Positions 34,114 to 42,799 of a stretch of 64,000 nucleotides of DNA are shown here, in pieces (the stretch's first letter is position 1; each line of letters opens with the position of its first letter). The DNA is from CAVSVP01 sp963731125 (GTDB lineage Bacteria; Pseudomonadota; Gammaproteobacteria; Competibacterales; Competibacteraceae): contig CAVSVP010000004.1 in NCBI GenBank assembly GCA_963731125.1, positions 62,001 through 126,000 on the forward strand. Reading direction: 5' to 3'. The notes under the pieces are model-generated. The model saw only the letters and a list, made by a program, of their open reading frames with translations, did no database searches and was not told the DNA's origin. Position numbers and translations under genes: made by a program.

Positions 34114-35579
34114 AAGTGCATGCCCGGGCTGGGTGACTCCGGCAGCTCCAACGTCTCGGCCTCCAGAGAGGCCACGGGATAAGCGCAATAGTCGGCGGCA
34201 TAATAGGCGCTCGGGCGATGATTACCGCTGGCCCCCACGCCACCAAAGGGCGCCGCGCTGCTGGCGCCGGTCAGGGGGCGGTTCCAGTTGACAATGCCGG
34301 CCCGGATACGTTTGTAAAAAAACGTGTAATCCTTCCGAGTGCCTCCCAACAGGCCTGCTGCCAGTCCATAGCGGGTGCGATTGGCCATGGCGATGGCTTG
34401 GCCGAACTCTTGGTAGCGTATGACCAGCAGCAGAGGACCGAAGTACTCTTCATCAGGCAGCTCGGCAATGGCACTAACGTCCAGTAGTCCCGGGGTGAGT
34501 AACCCGGTGCCTGGAGTCAGCTTGCGCAGTGGTAACAGCGGCTTGCCGCCAAGGGATAGCAGCCGGTCTTGGGCGGTCACCAGCCGGTCGGCCGCCGCCT
34601 CGGAAATGACCGGTCCCATAAACGGGGGGTCCGGGTCGTCGTAAGCACCCACGCGAAGGCGCTGTACGGCGCTGGACAGTTCCCCAAGCAGGGCATCGCC
34701 CTCTGGTCCACTGGGAACATAGAGCCGGCGTGCACAGGTACAGCGCTGGCCCGCCGTAAGATAAGCCGATTGCATAATGTGATAGTTGAGCGCCTTTAAC
34801 CCGCCGGACGTATCCTTGACGAGCAGGGGGTTATTGCCGCCCATTTCCAGGGCGAGAATTTTCTCGGGGTAATTGGCAAACTGGGCATGCAGTAAATGAC
34901 CGGTGGCGGCGCTGCCGGTAAAAAAGAGCCCGTCGATATCCCCTTTGGCCAATGCCTGACCGGTTTCCCGCTCTCCTTGCAGCAAATTGAGAACGCCATC
35001 TGGCAGACCCGCCTGCTGCCAAAGGGATACGGTCTGCTCGGCGCATAGGGGAGTGAACTCACTCGGTTTAAAGACTACCGTATTGCCTGCCAGCAGGGCA
35101 GGGATAATATGCCCATTGGGAAGATGCCCCGGAAAGTTGAACGGTCCGAAGACGGCGACGACGCCGTGAGGTTTGTGGCGCACCGCTGCTTTGGCGCCGG
35201 CTAACGAGTCTTCGCGAACGCCGCTGCGTTCATAATAGGCGCGAATTGAGATGTCAATCTTACCCAGCATAGTGGCGACTTCCGTCAGGGACTCCCAGGT
35301 TGGTTTACCGATCTCCCGGGAAATCGTGGTGGCGAGCGCCGCCTGATGTTGACTCAGCGATTCTCCAAACCGGCGCAGCAGCGAGATGCGTTCGCTGGCG
35401 GTTGTATCCGCCCAGACCAAAGAAGCTTCTCGGGCCGCCGCCACGGCTTGTTCGACTTGGTCCGCACTGGCGGCGCGGCCCTGCCATAGGACTTCACCGC
35501 TGGCGGGGTTGACAGAGCGGAATACGGCCCCTTCGCCGGTTTGCCAGTGTCCGCCGATAAATTGCACTGCTCTAGTCAT
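34110..35579 (-). CDS. astD: Succinylglutamate-semialdehyde dehydrogenase
   Basis: A 489-residue NAD-dependent aldehyde dehydrogenase from ATG 35579 (MTRAVQFIGGHWQTGEG). It oxidises succinylglutamate semialdehyde to succinylglutamate. Catalytic residues: Glu in ILALEMGGNNPLLV and Cys in LTAGQRCTCARRLYV. The NAD site includes FFTGSAATGHLLHAQFA. Ordering with astA and astB supports AstD over other aldehyde dehydrogenases. The extension upstream to 35624 is unlikely, as the conserved N-terminus begins at TRAVQF. The 3' end overlaps astB by 4 nt. Confidence 0.95.
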   Translation of the reverse strand: MTRAVQFIGGHWQTGEGAVFRSVNPASGEVLWQGRAASADQVEQAVAAAREASLVWADTTASERISLLRRFGESLSQHQAALATTISREIGKPTWESLTEVATMLGKIDISIRAYYERSGVREDSLAGAKAAVRHKPHGVVAVFGPFNFPGHLPNGHIIPALLAGNTVVFKPSEFTPLCAEQTVSLWQQAGLPDGVLNLLQGERETGQALAKGDIDGLFFTGSAATGHLLHAQFANYPEKILALEMGGNNPLLVKDTSGGLKALNYHIMQSAYLTAGQRCTCARRLYVPSGPEGDALLGELSSAVQRLRVGAYDDPDPPFMGPVISEAAADRLVTAQDRLLSLGGKPLLPLRKLTPGTGLLTPGLLDVSAIAELPDEEYFGPLLLVIRYQEFGQAIAMANRTRYGLAAGLLGGTRKDYTFFYKRIRAGIVNWNRPLTGASSAAPFGGVGASGNHRPSAYYAADYCAYPVASLEAETLELPESPSPGMHL

Positions 35580-35654
35580 TGACGCCGTCTGCGCTGTTAT
35601 GGATGAGAGACGCCGGGATGGCAAAAAATACGTCTTGCATAGCCTTGGCTCTTG

Positions 35655-36668
35655 TTAAAATCTGACAAATCGGATGGCGTCGCCAATCTGTAAATGCAGC
35701 ATTGTGGCCAGCTCCTGCGACACCTGTACCAACCCGTCTTGCGGCTCCCGAAGTTTGCCACGACATACTCGGAAATCCGCAAGTTGCGTCGTGCTTACCA
35801 TATAGCTATCGGACTGTAGCTCGGGGAGAATGTTATCGACCACCGCTCGTCGGCTTTCTCTAACGGTAGCAATCTGATCGAGCGGGCAGTGTATGGTAGG
35901 GCCGGCGTCGAAGATATCGACACAGCCTTCGAAGCGAAACCCTTCGCGTTTCAGCAATACCATGGCCGGTCGCGAGGCTGCGTGGCTAATCCCAATAACC
36001 GCTTGGGCTGTTTTAGGCAGCAGGCGGATGTAGACTGGGTATTTGGGCATCATATCGGCAATAAACTGATACTTGCCAAGGGAACTCAGATATTCTGCCT
36101 TGGAGAAATCCAGCGGAATAAAATGGCGGCCCAGATTATCCCAAAAGGCTGAATGGCCTCTGGTATCTTGAACACCGCGGATTTCCGCTATGATCAGGCG
36201 GGAAAAGCGTTGCGGGAACTCGGCCAGGAACAGAAAACGGGAGCGGGAGAGAAATTTGCCATTGCCATGCTTGCGGTAGTCTGGAGTCACATAAAGGGTG
36301 GCGATTTCCGTGCTGCCCCGGTATTCTTCAACCATTTGCAGGACTTCGACGGGTTCGTACTTGCCCAGCTCCTGAGAAGTGTGAGTGACTTTAATAATCC
36401 GGAATGAATAAAAAGGCCGGCTCATTCCCACCGCAGCAATAATGCTGCAACAACCCGCCAGGGTGCCGCGCTCGATATCTTCCAGCACGAAGAGATAATA
36501 GGCTTCGCCCGCGTTGATCTCGGTACGGCCAAAGCTGGCGAGCGATAGCTCAATTTTTTCCTTTAATACGCTCAGTGAGGCCGGTAGCGTGGTCATACCG
36601 ACGCCGACTTCCTCGGCGAGCGTCTTTAAGCCTTCTAGATCGTGCAGGGTTGCCGGACGGATCAGCAT
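35655..36668 (-). CDS. astA: Arginine N-succinyltransferase
   Basis: A 337-residue GNAT-fold enzyme that succinylates arginine with succinyl-CoA, the first AST step. It starts at ATG 36668, with AAGGGA nine bases before. Motifs include MLIRPATLHDLEGLKTLAEE, SIIAAVGMSRPFYSFR, EIATLYVTPDYRKHGNG and AEIRGVQDTRGHSAFWDNLG, all well conserved in AstA. Only one alpha/beta-type copy is present (some species have AruF/AruG pairs). It is the first gene of the operon, with a 75-nt spacer before astD. The upstream 260 nt should contain its promoter; no ArgR box was identified with confidence. Confidence 0.95.
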   Translation of the reverse strand: MLIRPATLHDLEGLKTLAEEVGVGMTTLPASLSVLKEKIELSLASFGRTEINAGEAYYLFVLEDIERGTLAGCCSIIAAVGMSRPFYSFRIIKVTHTSQELGKYEPVEVLQMVEEYRGSTEIATLYVTPDYRKHGNGKFLSRSRFLFLAEFPQRFSRLIIAEIRGVQDTRGHSAFWDNLGRHFIPLDFSKAEYLSSLGKYQFIADMMPKYPVYIRLLPKTAQAVIGISHAASRPAMVLLKREGFRFEGCVDIFDAGPTIHCPLDQIATVRESRRAVVDNILPELQSDSYMVSTTQLADFRVCRGKLREPQDGLVQVSQELATMLHLQIGDAIRFVRF

Positions 36669-36932
36669 CTAATAAGATTCCCTTGACTGAGTGAATGGTT
36701 ATGATGCCAATACGTTTTCGTTTATTGCGAAGAAAATCGCTGTTTCCTTGGCGTAAGTTAACCGTTACCACGATATTTTAACTTTTTTCCTTTCTTCTGA
36801 GCCAGCTTAATTCTCGTTATCCACCGTGTTAAGGATCATGCACGAAATAACTCAATCGGGATAGGGAGGCCCTCACGGGCTTTCCTTCCCACACCACTAG
36901 GCATACGGGATGCTAAATCAGTATGGTAGGTT

Positions 36933-37931
36933 TTATTCCCAACGGAAGCTATAAGCACCGATGATCATGAAGATCCCGCTCATTATCACAAGCACCAGCA
37001 GATGGCCGGCGATTTCCAGCAATCCTGCACCATCGATCATAATGGCTCTGGCGGCGGAAATGAGATGGGTGAGGGGTAGCAGCAGGGCTAATTTTTGTAA
37101 TACGGGATGCAGGCCTTCCAGAGAAAACCACACTCCGGAAAGAAACATCATAGGCCAACTGATCAGATTGAGTAGCCCGCCGGCAAACTCCTCGCTGGCG
37201 GTGCGGGCGGCGACGATCATTCCCAGACTGATCAGGCTGACGGCTCCCACCGTAAAAACAATAAACAGATCCAAATAGCTGCCGAACATGCCGAAGTCAA
37301 TGAAATAATCGGTACCCAAAAACACTGCGGTGGTGGCCGTCATAATGAGCCATAAACGAGATGCTATCTGGGCTGCCAGAAATTCGAAGGCAGTTAGCGG
37401 AGTGGCTTTAAGACGCTTGAGCATGCCATTTTTACGATACCGCACAATGACATAACCTATTCCAAACAAGGCGCTAAACATCATATTCATCGCCAGCACA
37501 CCCGGTATGACCCAATCAACGTAGCGGATTTCCCGGCCGCTGACCGTCTGTTTATGCAACTCATCGGTACTGCTGCCGCGCAGCACCCGTTCCAAAATAT
37601 AACCCTGCGGCGAAGTGTCGTTGATCCAGTAACGGTGTGTCGCGACATCCAGCACCATGTCCAATTGGTGACGTTCCACCTTGGTCAGGGCTGCGTCAAG
37701 GTCGGCAACGGAAATGAATTCAATATAATCGGTGGCGAAAAAATCGTGTGTTGCCGGTGGCTGTCCATAGATGCCGACTTTGTATAGCTCCAGCGTATTG
37801 CCTGAGAAGGCGAAAGCAAACCCGCCTATCACGAGGATGGGAAACAGAAAATTCCAGGCGAGTGCTGCACGGTCGCGTAGGAACTCTTTATTGCGGGCCC
37901 TAAAAACAGCTAGGAAACGTTGTAATGTCAC
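36933..37931 (-). CDS. ABC-2 type transporter permease
   Basis: A 332-residue membrane protein of the ABC-2 family: N-terminal helix (AALAWNFLFPILVIGGFAFA), a ~130-residue periplasmic loop, and five C-terminal helices with the ABC-2 signature around VSLISLGMIVAARTASEEFAG and LISWPMMFLSGVWFS. It overlaps the ATPase gene by 4 nt. Together they form a typical two-gene exporter (drug, lipid or polymer export). The substrate is unknown. It is downstream of the ATPase and upstream of the ast operon on the same strand, 265 nt apart. Confidence 0.9.
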   Translation of the reverse strand: MTLQRFLAVFRARNKEFLRDRAALAWNFLFPILVIGGFAFAFSGNTLELYKVGIYGQPPATHDFFATDYIEFISVADLDAALTKVERHQLDMVLDVATHRYWINDTSPQGYILERVLRGSSTDELHKQTVSGREIRYVDWVIPGVLAMNMMFSALFGIGYVIVRYRKNGMLKRLKATPLTAFEFLAAQIASRLWLIMTATTAVFLGTDYFIDFGMFGSYLDLFIVFTVGAVSLISLGMIVAARTASEEFAGGLLNLISWPMMFLSGVWFSLEGLHPVLQKLALLLPLTHLISAARAIMIDGAGLLEIAGHLLVLVIMSGIFMIIGAYSFRWE

Positions 37932-38812
37932 GATCGCAGTTCCTTGCCTGTCAGTTCCAAGAAAAGATCTTCCAGTGTGCGCGGACGGATTTGTAGATGT
38001 GCCAGGGAAACACCCAGCGCCAAAAGTTGGCGTATCGTGCTCGTTACATCGGAGGTTAGAATATCCACGGCATCACCGTTGGACATTACCGTCAGTGTCA
38101 ATCCGTCATGCTGCACAGGGAAATCTTCCTGGGGTAGCTGTAGCACGACATCGTTAAAATGCTCTGCCAGTAGCGCTTTTGGGGTGCCGCGGGCAATAAT
38201 TTTACCGTGATCCATGATGGCGATTTCATCGCACAGATGATAGGCTTCTTCCATATAGTGAGTAGTGAGCACTATGGTTTTGCGTTGGGCCTTGATATTT
38301 TGCACCAGCTCCCAAAAATTGCGCCGTGCCTGGGGATCAAGACCGGTGGTTGGTTCATCCAAAAATAGCACTTCGGGGTCATTGACAAGGGCGATGGCCA
38401 ATAGCAGCCGCTGACGCTGACCGCCGGAAAGCTTGCGGTTGTCACGGTCCAGAAAATCGTGTAGGGAACAGCGCTCGATGAGTGCCTCCAGCGGCAGCGT
38501 TTTAGTATATAACCGCCGGAACAGGTCAAGGGTTTCTCTGACGGAAATAAAATCCTGCAAAGCGGTGGCCTGAAACATAATGCCTGCCTCTTGACGAAAA
38601 CGTACGCCCAGTGGCTCCCCTTTATACAGTAAGGTACCGCTAGTGGGCGGCTGAATGCCTTCCAGCATTTCAACGGTCGTGGTTTTTCCCGCGCCATTGG
38701 GACCAAGCAGCCCCAAACAAATGCCTTTTGCAATAGTGAAGCTGATACCGTCTACGGCTTTTACGCCACGGAAGTGTTTAACGAGATCTTCGACTTGTAA
38801 AAGTGCTGACAT
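37928..38812 (-). CDS. ABC transporter ATP-binding protein (exporter type)
   Basis: A 294-residue ATPase starting at ATG 38812 (MSALLQVEDLVKHFRGV); the longer frame to 38896 adds a non-conserved leader. Walker A is GPNGAGKTTTVEML, the signature is LSGGQRQRLLLAIALV, Walker B is VLFLDEPTTGLDPQARR and the H-loop is VLTTHYMEEAYHLCDEI. The C-terminal extension is typical of DrrA/YadG-like exporters. It pairs with the ABC-2 permease. The start is divergent from tag with a ~180-nt shared region. Confidence 0.92.
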   Translation of the reverse strand: MSALLQVEDLVKHFRGVKAVDGISFTIAKGICLGLLGPNGAGKTTTVEMLEGIQPPTSGTLLYKGEPLGVRFRQEAGIMFQATALQDFISVRETLDLFRRLYTKTLPLEALIERCSLHDFLDRDNRKLSGGQRQRLLLAIALVNDPEVLFLDEPTTGLDPQARRNFWELVQNIKAQRKTIVLTTHYMEEAYHLCDEIAIMDHGKIIARGTPKALLAEHFNDVVLQLPQEDFPVQHDGLTLTVMSNGDAVDILTSDVTSTIRQLLALGVSLAHLQIRPRTLEDLFLELTGKELRS

Positions 38813-38989
38813 AACGAATGCGATGAGATTTGCAAGAATGAATTGGTTATGATTGCCAGTATGGGTGACAGCGTCTCCTTGGGAAAGTGAGTTCATGCTG
38901 AGACATCGAGACCTTTTCTCATTAACAATGGTTCCGGACCAGAGATCGACGAGTTTAAGTTAAGTGGAAAGCATACCTTAGAGGCGGTA

Positions 38990-39565
38990 ATGCAACAGCG
39001 ATGTCGATGGGCAGATAATAGTGCCGTGGAACGGGAGTACCACGACCGCGAATGGGGAGTGCCGGTGCATGACGATCGGCGTCTGTTTGAGTTTCTTATA
39101 TTGGAAGGCATGCAAGCCGGTTTGAGCTGGGTGACGATACTGCGCAAACGGGATAATTTCCGCTTGGCGTTTGCTGATTTTGATCCCCACTGTGTTGCCT
39201 GCTTTGGGCAAAGGGAACTGGAAACTTTACTAAGGAATTCGGGGCTTATTCGTAACCGTCAGAAACTGCACGCAGCCGTCAATAACGCCCGCCTATTCCT
39301 AACCATCCAGAGCCGCTGGGGTAGTTTTGACGACTACATTTGGCGCTTTGTGGATGGCAAACCGGTCCGCAACGCTTGGCGGTCTCCGCAGGAAGTGCCG
39401 GCGTCGACACGCGAGTCGGCGATCATGAGTAAGGACTTAAAAAGCCAGGGCTTTCGCTTTGTGGGGGCAACGATTTGCTACGCTTTTATGCAGGCGGTAG
39501 GCATGGTCAATGACCATACCACAGACTGCTTTCGATATCCTCAGGTCGCCGCGTTGGCGGAGTAA
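38990..39565 (+). CDS. tag: DNA-3-methyladenine glycosylase I
   Basis: A 191-residue base-excision-repair enzyme. It has the zinc ligands typical of Tag: Cys in QQRCRWADN, His in EYHDREWGVPVHDD and the C-terminal His and Cys in NDHTTDCFRYPQ. EGMQAGLSWVTILRKRDNF and AFADFDP are diagnostic. It removes 3-methyladenine from DNA. The ATG at 38990 is supported by full conservation from the first residues; it is divergent from the ABC ATPase gene. Confidence 0.96.
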   Translation: MQQRCRWADNSAVEREYHDREWGVPVHDDRRLFEFLILEGMQAGLSWVTILRKRDNFRLAFADFDPHCVACFGQRELETLLRNSGLIRNRQKLHAAVNNARLFLTIQSRWGSFDDYIWRFVDGKPVRNAWRSPQEVPASTRESAIMSKDLKSQGFRFVGATICYAFMQAVGMVNDHTTDCFRYPQVAALAE

Positions 39566-39700
39566 GCTAAAGCCTTTGGGAAACCGGCAAATGCCGTATT
39601 TCCGCAGCGCAGTCTGTCCTTGTTCCACGTTGGCCGATCCCTTGCGTTACCGGAAGGTATGCACAGCAAAATAAACGAAAGCCAACTCAAGGCGCAGCGG

Positions 39701-40045
39701 TTATTTCTTCGGCTGAAAAAAATGGCCTGGAAATTCTGCGGCGACATGGTGGCCGTCGGGATCAAAGACATGAATTTTAATTCTTTGGATGTGGCCAACC
39801 TGGCTAGCCTCACTGGTTCTCGCCTCTGGATCGAGGAGTTTCTCCGGAACCCGCATTCCATCGCGAAACCGTTCATCGCCATAGACGGGCGGTTTTTGGG
39901 AAACCAAGTTCACTTCATATTCTGCAAACGGACCTTGTCCGACCAGAGCAACGTAATTCGGAAAATTTTCATTGCTGCGTACTGCATCGCTCCATTCCAG
40001 AATCATGCCCGGCTGAATAAGCATCGCACTCGTTTCACCTGTCAT
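39701..40045 (-). CDS. Conserved-looking hypothetical protein
   Basis: A 114-residue soluble protein from ATG 40045, preceded by AGGAAG; a TTG two codons upstream is possible. It contains SDAVRSNENFPNYVALVGQG, then FAEYEVNLVSQKPP and a C-terminal RIKIHVFDPDGHHVAAEF. A 'DPDGHH' ending is seen in several small proteins including glyoxalase-like folds, but the assignment is not secure. Convergent with tag and next to a gap. The composition and ribosome site suggest it is real. Confidence 0.65.
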   Translation of the reverse strand: MTGETSAMLIQPGMILEWSDAVRSNENFPNYVALVGQGPFAEYEVNLVSQKPPVYGDERFRDGMRVPEKLLDPEARTSEASQVGHIQRIKIHVFDPDGHHVAAEFPGHFFQPKK

Positions 40046-40226
40046 CGTCAATCTTCCTATGGTTGTTGGATGATAACGCTTTATTTATCGCTCTACCTTG
40101 AGTATAACTTACCAAATTTATGGGTTGCTACTGTCATTCCGCTCCGCATGCGTCAGGGTTTATCGTAGCAGATAGGAAAGCGGCCGACTCATCCAAAGCA
40201 AAATAGCACACGAATAAGGGGTAGGC

Positions 40227-40421
40227 GTGGATAAATTATGGGATCCGCTTGGCAACATCACTGCGCTGCTTGGCGTGCTGATGTGTCTTATGGCAGGTGT
40301 CACCAGATTGACGGGTTATTACTATATCTTGGGGTACCCGGCCATTACCGTATTTATCGGCGGAACCGGCATTATGGTGATGGCTTGCCTAATTAAACTC
40401 CATCAACTGAGCCGCCGCTAA
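40227..40421 (+). CDS. Small two-helix membrane protein
   Basis: A 64-residue frame from GTG 40227, preceded by AAGGGGT. Two hydrophobic helices (ITALLGVLMCLMAGVTRLTG and YPAITVFIGGTGIMVMACLI) with a charged tail suggest an inner-membrane protein. No family was recognised. Its last 33 bases overlap the end of the HAD hydrolase gene on the other strand. Being a gene is inferred from composition and start site. Confidence 0.6.
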   Translation: MDKLWDPLGNITALLGVLMCLMAGVTRLTGYYYILGYPAITVFIGGTGIMVMACLIKLHQLSRR

Positions 40422-41177
40422 GCGGTTGCCATGGTCGGGACATGCTTGAGCCGCAGACGGTTTGCACCACTGTTCTAGCAAGACCTCAAGGTCTGCCAAG
40501 CTGCTGATTTCAGCGTCCGGTGGGTATGCACCTGGCCAATCGCGGCCGTTGCGATTAATCCATACGGTTCGTAAACCTGCACGGGCTGCGCCTAACACGT
40601 CATGTTCGGGATCATCTCCCACATGAACGATTTGCTGAGGGGGAATCCCGAGGTAGCGACAAGCGGCTGCAAAGATGGCGGGTTCCGGTTTAGCTGCCCC
40701 CACATCGATGGCGTTAATGGCAAATGCAAACAGATGATCCAGCCCCACCAAGCGGATATCGGCATTGCCGTTGGAGAGAGCGCCCAGCGTGTAGCGTTGG
40801 GCAAGGCGTGTTAATACCGGTAACACTTCCGCGAAGAACACCACTTCGTTACGGGCCTGGAAAAAAATCTGAAACGCCGATTCCGCACAAAATTCTCTAC
40901 AACCCACCTGTTGAGCCGCCAGCCGCAGAGCCTCCTTGCGCAGCAGTGTGCGATCGTGGGCTATCTCGGGTTGCTGGCGAGCGATGTCGGTACCTAGCTG
41001 GCGCAGCGCTAAGGAAGTATAACGTGCAGGAATTTCAGGGTAGTGCTCGGTCAGCCAAGCGTGTAAGCGCTCTTCAGCGCGCAGGATAATAGGCCAGATG
41101 TCCCAGAGCGTATCGTCCAGGTCGAAGGTAATGGCAAGAATCGGCTGAAAACCGACAGAGTCAGCGATAACAGACAT
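40389..41177 (-). CDS. HAD superfamily hydrolase (subfamily IA)
   Basis: A 262-residue enzyme with the HAD motifs: motif I ITFDLDDTLWDIWP (nucleophile Asp, general acid Asp), motif II LGALSNGNADI, motif III Lys in GAAKPEPAIFAAAC and motif IV HVGDDPEHDVLGARAG-like. The helical cap lies between. Such proteins dephosphorylate small metabolites; the specificity is unknown. It is the gene after metZ on the same strand, separated by 170 nt with a small hairpin. Confidence 0.9.
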   Translation of the reverse strand: MSVIADSVGFQPILAITFDLDDTLWDIWPIILRAEERLHAWLTEHYPEIPARYTSLALRQLGTDIARQQPEIAHDRTLLRKEALRLAAQQVGCREFCAESAFQIFFQARNEVVFFAEVLPVLTRLAQRYTLGALSNGNADIRLVGLDHLFAFAINAIDVGAAKPEPAIFAAACRYLGIPPQQIVHVGDDPEHDVLGAARAGLRTVWINRNGRDWPGAYPPDAEISSLADLEVLLEQWCKPSAAQACPDHGNRLAAAQLMEFN

Positions 41178-41285
41178 GAGTTTCCCTAATATTGTGCCCG
41201 GTCCTTGCCGAGCTTAGTTCAATATCATATCGATCTAAAAGCTATTTTCAAGACACGCTGTCAATACCTCCCTGTAAGCTCGACC

Positions 41286-41301
41286 GCGACATCCTTGTCG
41301 C
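41286..41301 (-). terminator. Weak hairpin downstream of metZ
   Basis: GCGACA-TCCT-TGTCGC is a perfect six-bp stem with a four-base loop, 50 nt after the metZ stop; outer bases (GACC/GGTC) could extend it with an internal bulge. There is no T-run, so a role as terminator is only a guess. Confidence 0.3.
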
Positions 41302-41350
41302 AGACGGTCTTGATAACAGCTTTCAGATCGATATCACAAGATGGAAACGC

Positions 41351-42541
41351 TTAAAAAAGTTGTTGCAATCCTCGCTGCAAATCCATTTGAATATCTTCCT
41401 CCTCTTCCAGGCCTACTGACACGCGAATCAGGCTATCGCGGATGCCGGCTGCGTCGCGTTCCTGCTGGGTCAGACGACCATGGGTTGTGGTGGCGGGATG
41501 GGTGATAGTGGTCTTTGTATCGCCTAAGTTAGCAGTGATCGAGATTAGCCGAGTGGCGTCGATGACTTTCCAAGCGGCTTCTTTGCCTCCGTGCACTTCG
41601 AAGGAAACGATACCGCCAAAGCCAGATTGCTGGCTGCATGCCAATTGATGTTGAGGATGAGAGGGCAAACCGGGATAGTATATCCGGTCGACCACCGGCT
41701 GTTCTTCTAACCAACGGGCCAGGTTTAGGGCATTGGTGCTATGTGCAGACATGCGCAGTTTTAGCGTCTCCAAACCTTTTAAAAATACCCAGGCATTGAA
41801 AGGACTCATGGTGGGACCAGCCGTGCGCAGAAAACCATAGATATCCTTGCCGACCCTCTGGGCGTCGCCAATCACGGCGCCCCCGATACAGCGTCCCTGC
41901 CCGTCGAGATACTTGGTCGCCGAGTGAATCACCAAATCCGCCCCTAGCTTGAGGGGCTGCTGTAGCGCAGGTGTACAGAAGCAATTGTCCACCGCTAACA
42001 AACACTCATTAGCATGGGCCAGGGTAGCAAGTTCCCGAATGTCCGCCAGTTCGGTTAGAGGATTGGAAGGCGTTTCCAGGTACAGGAGTTTGGTTTCCGA
42101 ACGAATGGCTGATGTCCAGGCGGTGATATCGGTTAAGGGCACGAAGGTGGTGCTGATGCCAAATTTGCTTAGATAATTTGAGAAGAGGGAAACCGTACTA
42201 CCGAAAATACTGCTGGCGGAGACAATATGATCACCGCTTTTCAGTAAACTGAGACAGGTCGCCAAAATAGCCGCCATCCCTGAAGCAGTGGCTATACAGG
42301 ATTCACCACCTTCCAAAGCGGTTAAACGTTCCTGAAAGGTGCGTACGGTAGGGTTGGTAAAGCGGGAATAGATATTGCCTTCTTCCCTTTCAGAAAAGCG
42401 CTCGGCCGCCTGGGCGGCACTCTGAAACACAAAGCTGGAGGTGGGAAATATCGGTTCAGCGTGTTCGCCCTCTGGCGTGCGTATTTGTCCGGCCCGGACT
42501 GCCAAACTGGAAAAACCAAGTTCACAATAATCTTTATGCAT
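41351..42541 (-). CDS. metZ: O-succinylhomoserine sulfhydrylase
   Basis: A 396-residue PLP-dependent Cys/Met metabolism enzyme. It condenses O-succinylhomoserine with sulfide to homocysteine. PLP Lys is in IHSATKYLDGQGRCIGG; other motifs are EEGNIYSRFTNPTVRTFQERL and ETPSNPLTELADI. Within the gamma-proteobacterial block it follows purF, which fits metZ. ATG 42541 has AGAGG eight bases upstream. The 258-nt leader contains a SAM-II-type aptamer and a T-run (42640-42741), so expression is likely shut off when S-adenosylmethionine is plentiful. Confidence 0.93.
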   Translation of the reverse strand: MHKDYCELGFSSLAVRAGQIRTPEGEHAEPIFPTSSFVFQSAAQAAERFSEREEGNIYSRFTNPTVRTFQERLTALEGGESCIATASGMAAILATCLSLLKSGDHIVSASSIFGSTVSLFSNYLSKFGISTTFVPLTDITAWTSAIRSETKLLYLETPSNPLTELADIRELATLAHANECLLAVDNCFCTPALQQPLKLGADLVIHSATKYLDGQGRCIGGAVIGDAQRVGKDIYGFLRTAGPTMSPFNAWVFLKGLETLKLRMSAHSTNALNLARWLEEQPVVDRIYYPGLPSHPQHQLACSQQSGFGGIVSFEVHGGKEAAWKVIDATRLISITANLGDTKTTITHPATTTHGRLTQQERDAAGIRDSLIRVSVGLEEEEDIQMDLQRGLQQLF

Positions 42542-42639
42542 GCCGCAAACCTCTGCGTTGCTGCGTGATGCGACTTAGACGCACCATTCAGTTATTGAGA
42601 TCGCTTTAAGGAGTAGCAACGCTGCCCTGCCGCAGGCAT

Positions 42640-42663
42640 AAAAAAACCCGCGCTCAGCCAGGG
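42640..42663 (-). terminator. Probable intrinsic terminator in the metZ leader
   Basis: On the minus strand a GC-rich stretch (CCTGGCTGAGCGCGGG) runs into seven T's (42646-42640), about 23 nt after the aptamer. A short CCUG/CGGG stem can form, closed by one G-U pair. The stem is weak, but position and T-run suit a transcription terminator under riboswitch control. It might also simply end the purF operon. Confidence 0.5.
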
Positions 42664-42685
42664 CCAAAGGCAGGTCGTTTATCTA

Positions 42686-42741
42686 CCCCGCTTTAGCAAT
42701 ATTTGTTAAGCGCCTGCAAGCTGAGAGTTCAAATCAGCGCC
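42686..42741 (-). promoter_or_regulatory. SAM-II riboswitch aptamer upstream of metZ
   Basis: Read on the minus strand (5' at 42741) this 56-nt stretch has the landmarks of SAM-II: GGCGCTGATTTGAAC, then CTTGCAGGCGC, then AACAAATATTGCTAAAG and a final GGGG. The known SAM-II core has GCGCUGAUUUAA, UUGCA-GCGC, AUAAAUG..GCUAAA and GGG in the same order and near-identical spacing. GCGC/GCGC forms P1. The loop CUC-A-GC can pair with the 3' GCGGG to give the P2 pseudoknot, with one bulged A. The gene downstream, metZ, is a classical SAM-II target. Most known examples are alphaproteobacterial, so this one is phylogenetically notable. Confidence 0.85.
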
Positions 42742-42799
42742 ATATTTAGCTTAAGCCAGTTATTTTGTCCTGTCAAAGCCCGTGCTGATGGCAGGACGC

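Noticed and set aside
33487..34188. Long plus-strand frames opposite astB, and the longer astB start at 34188
   Set aside because: astB is complete and conserved; the extra N-terminus would overlap astD by 78 nt and is not family-like.
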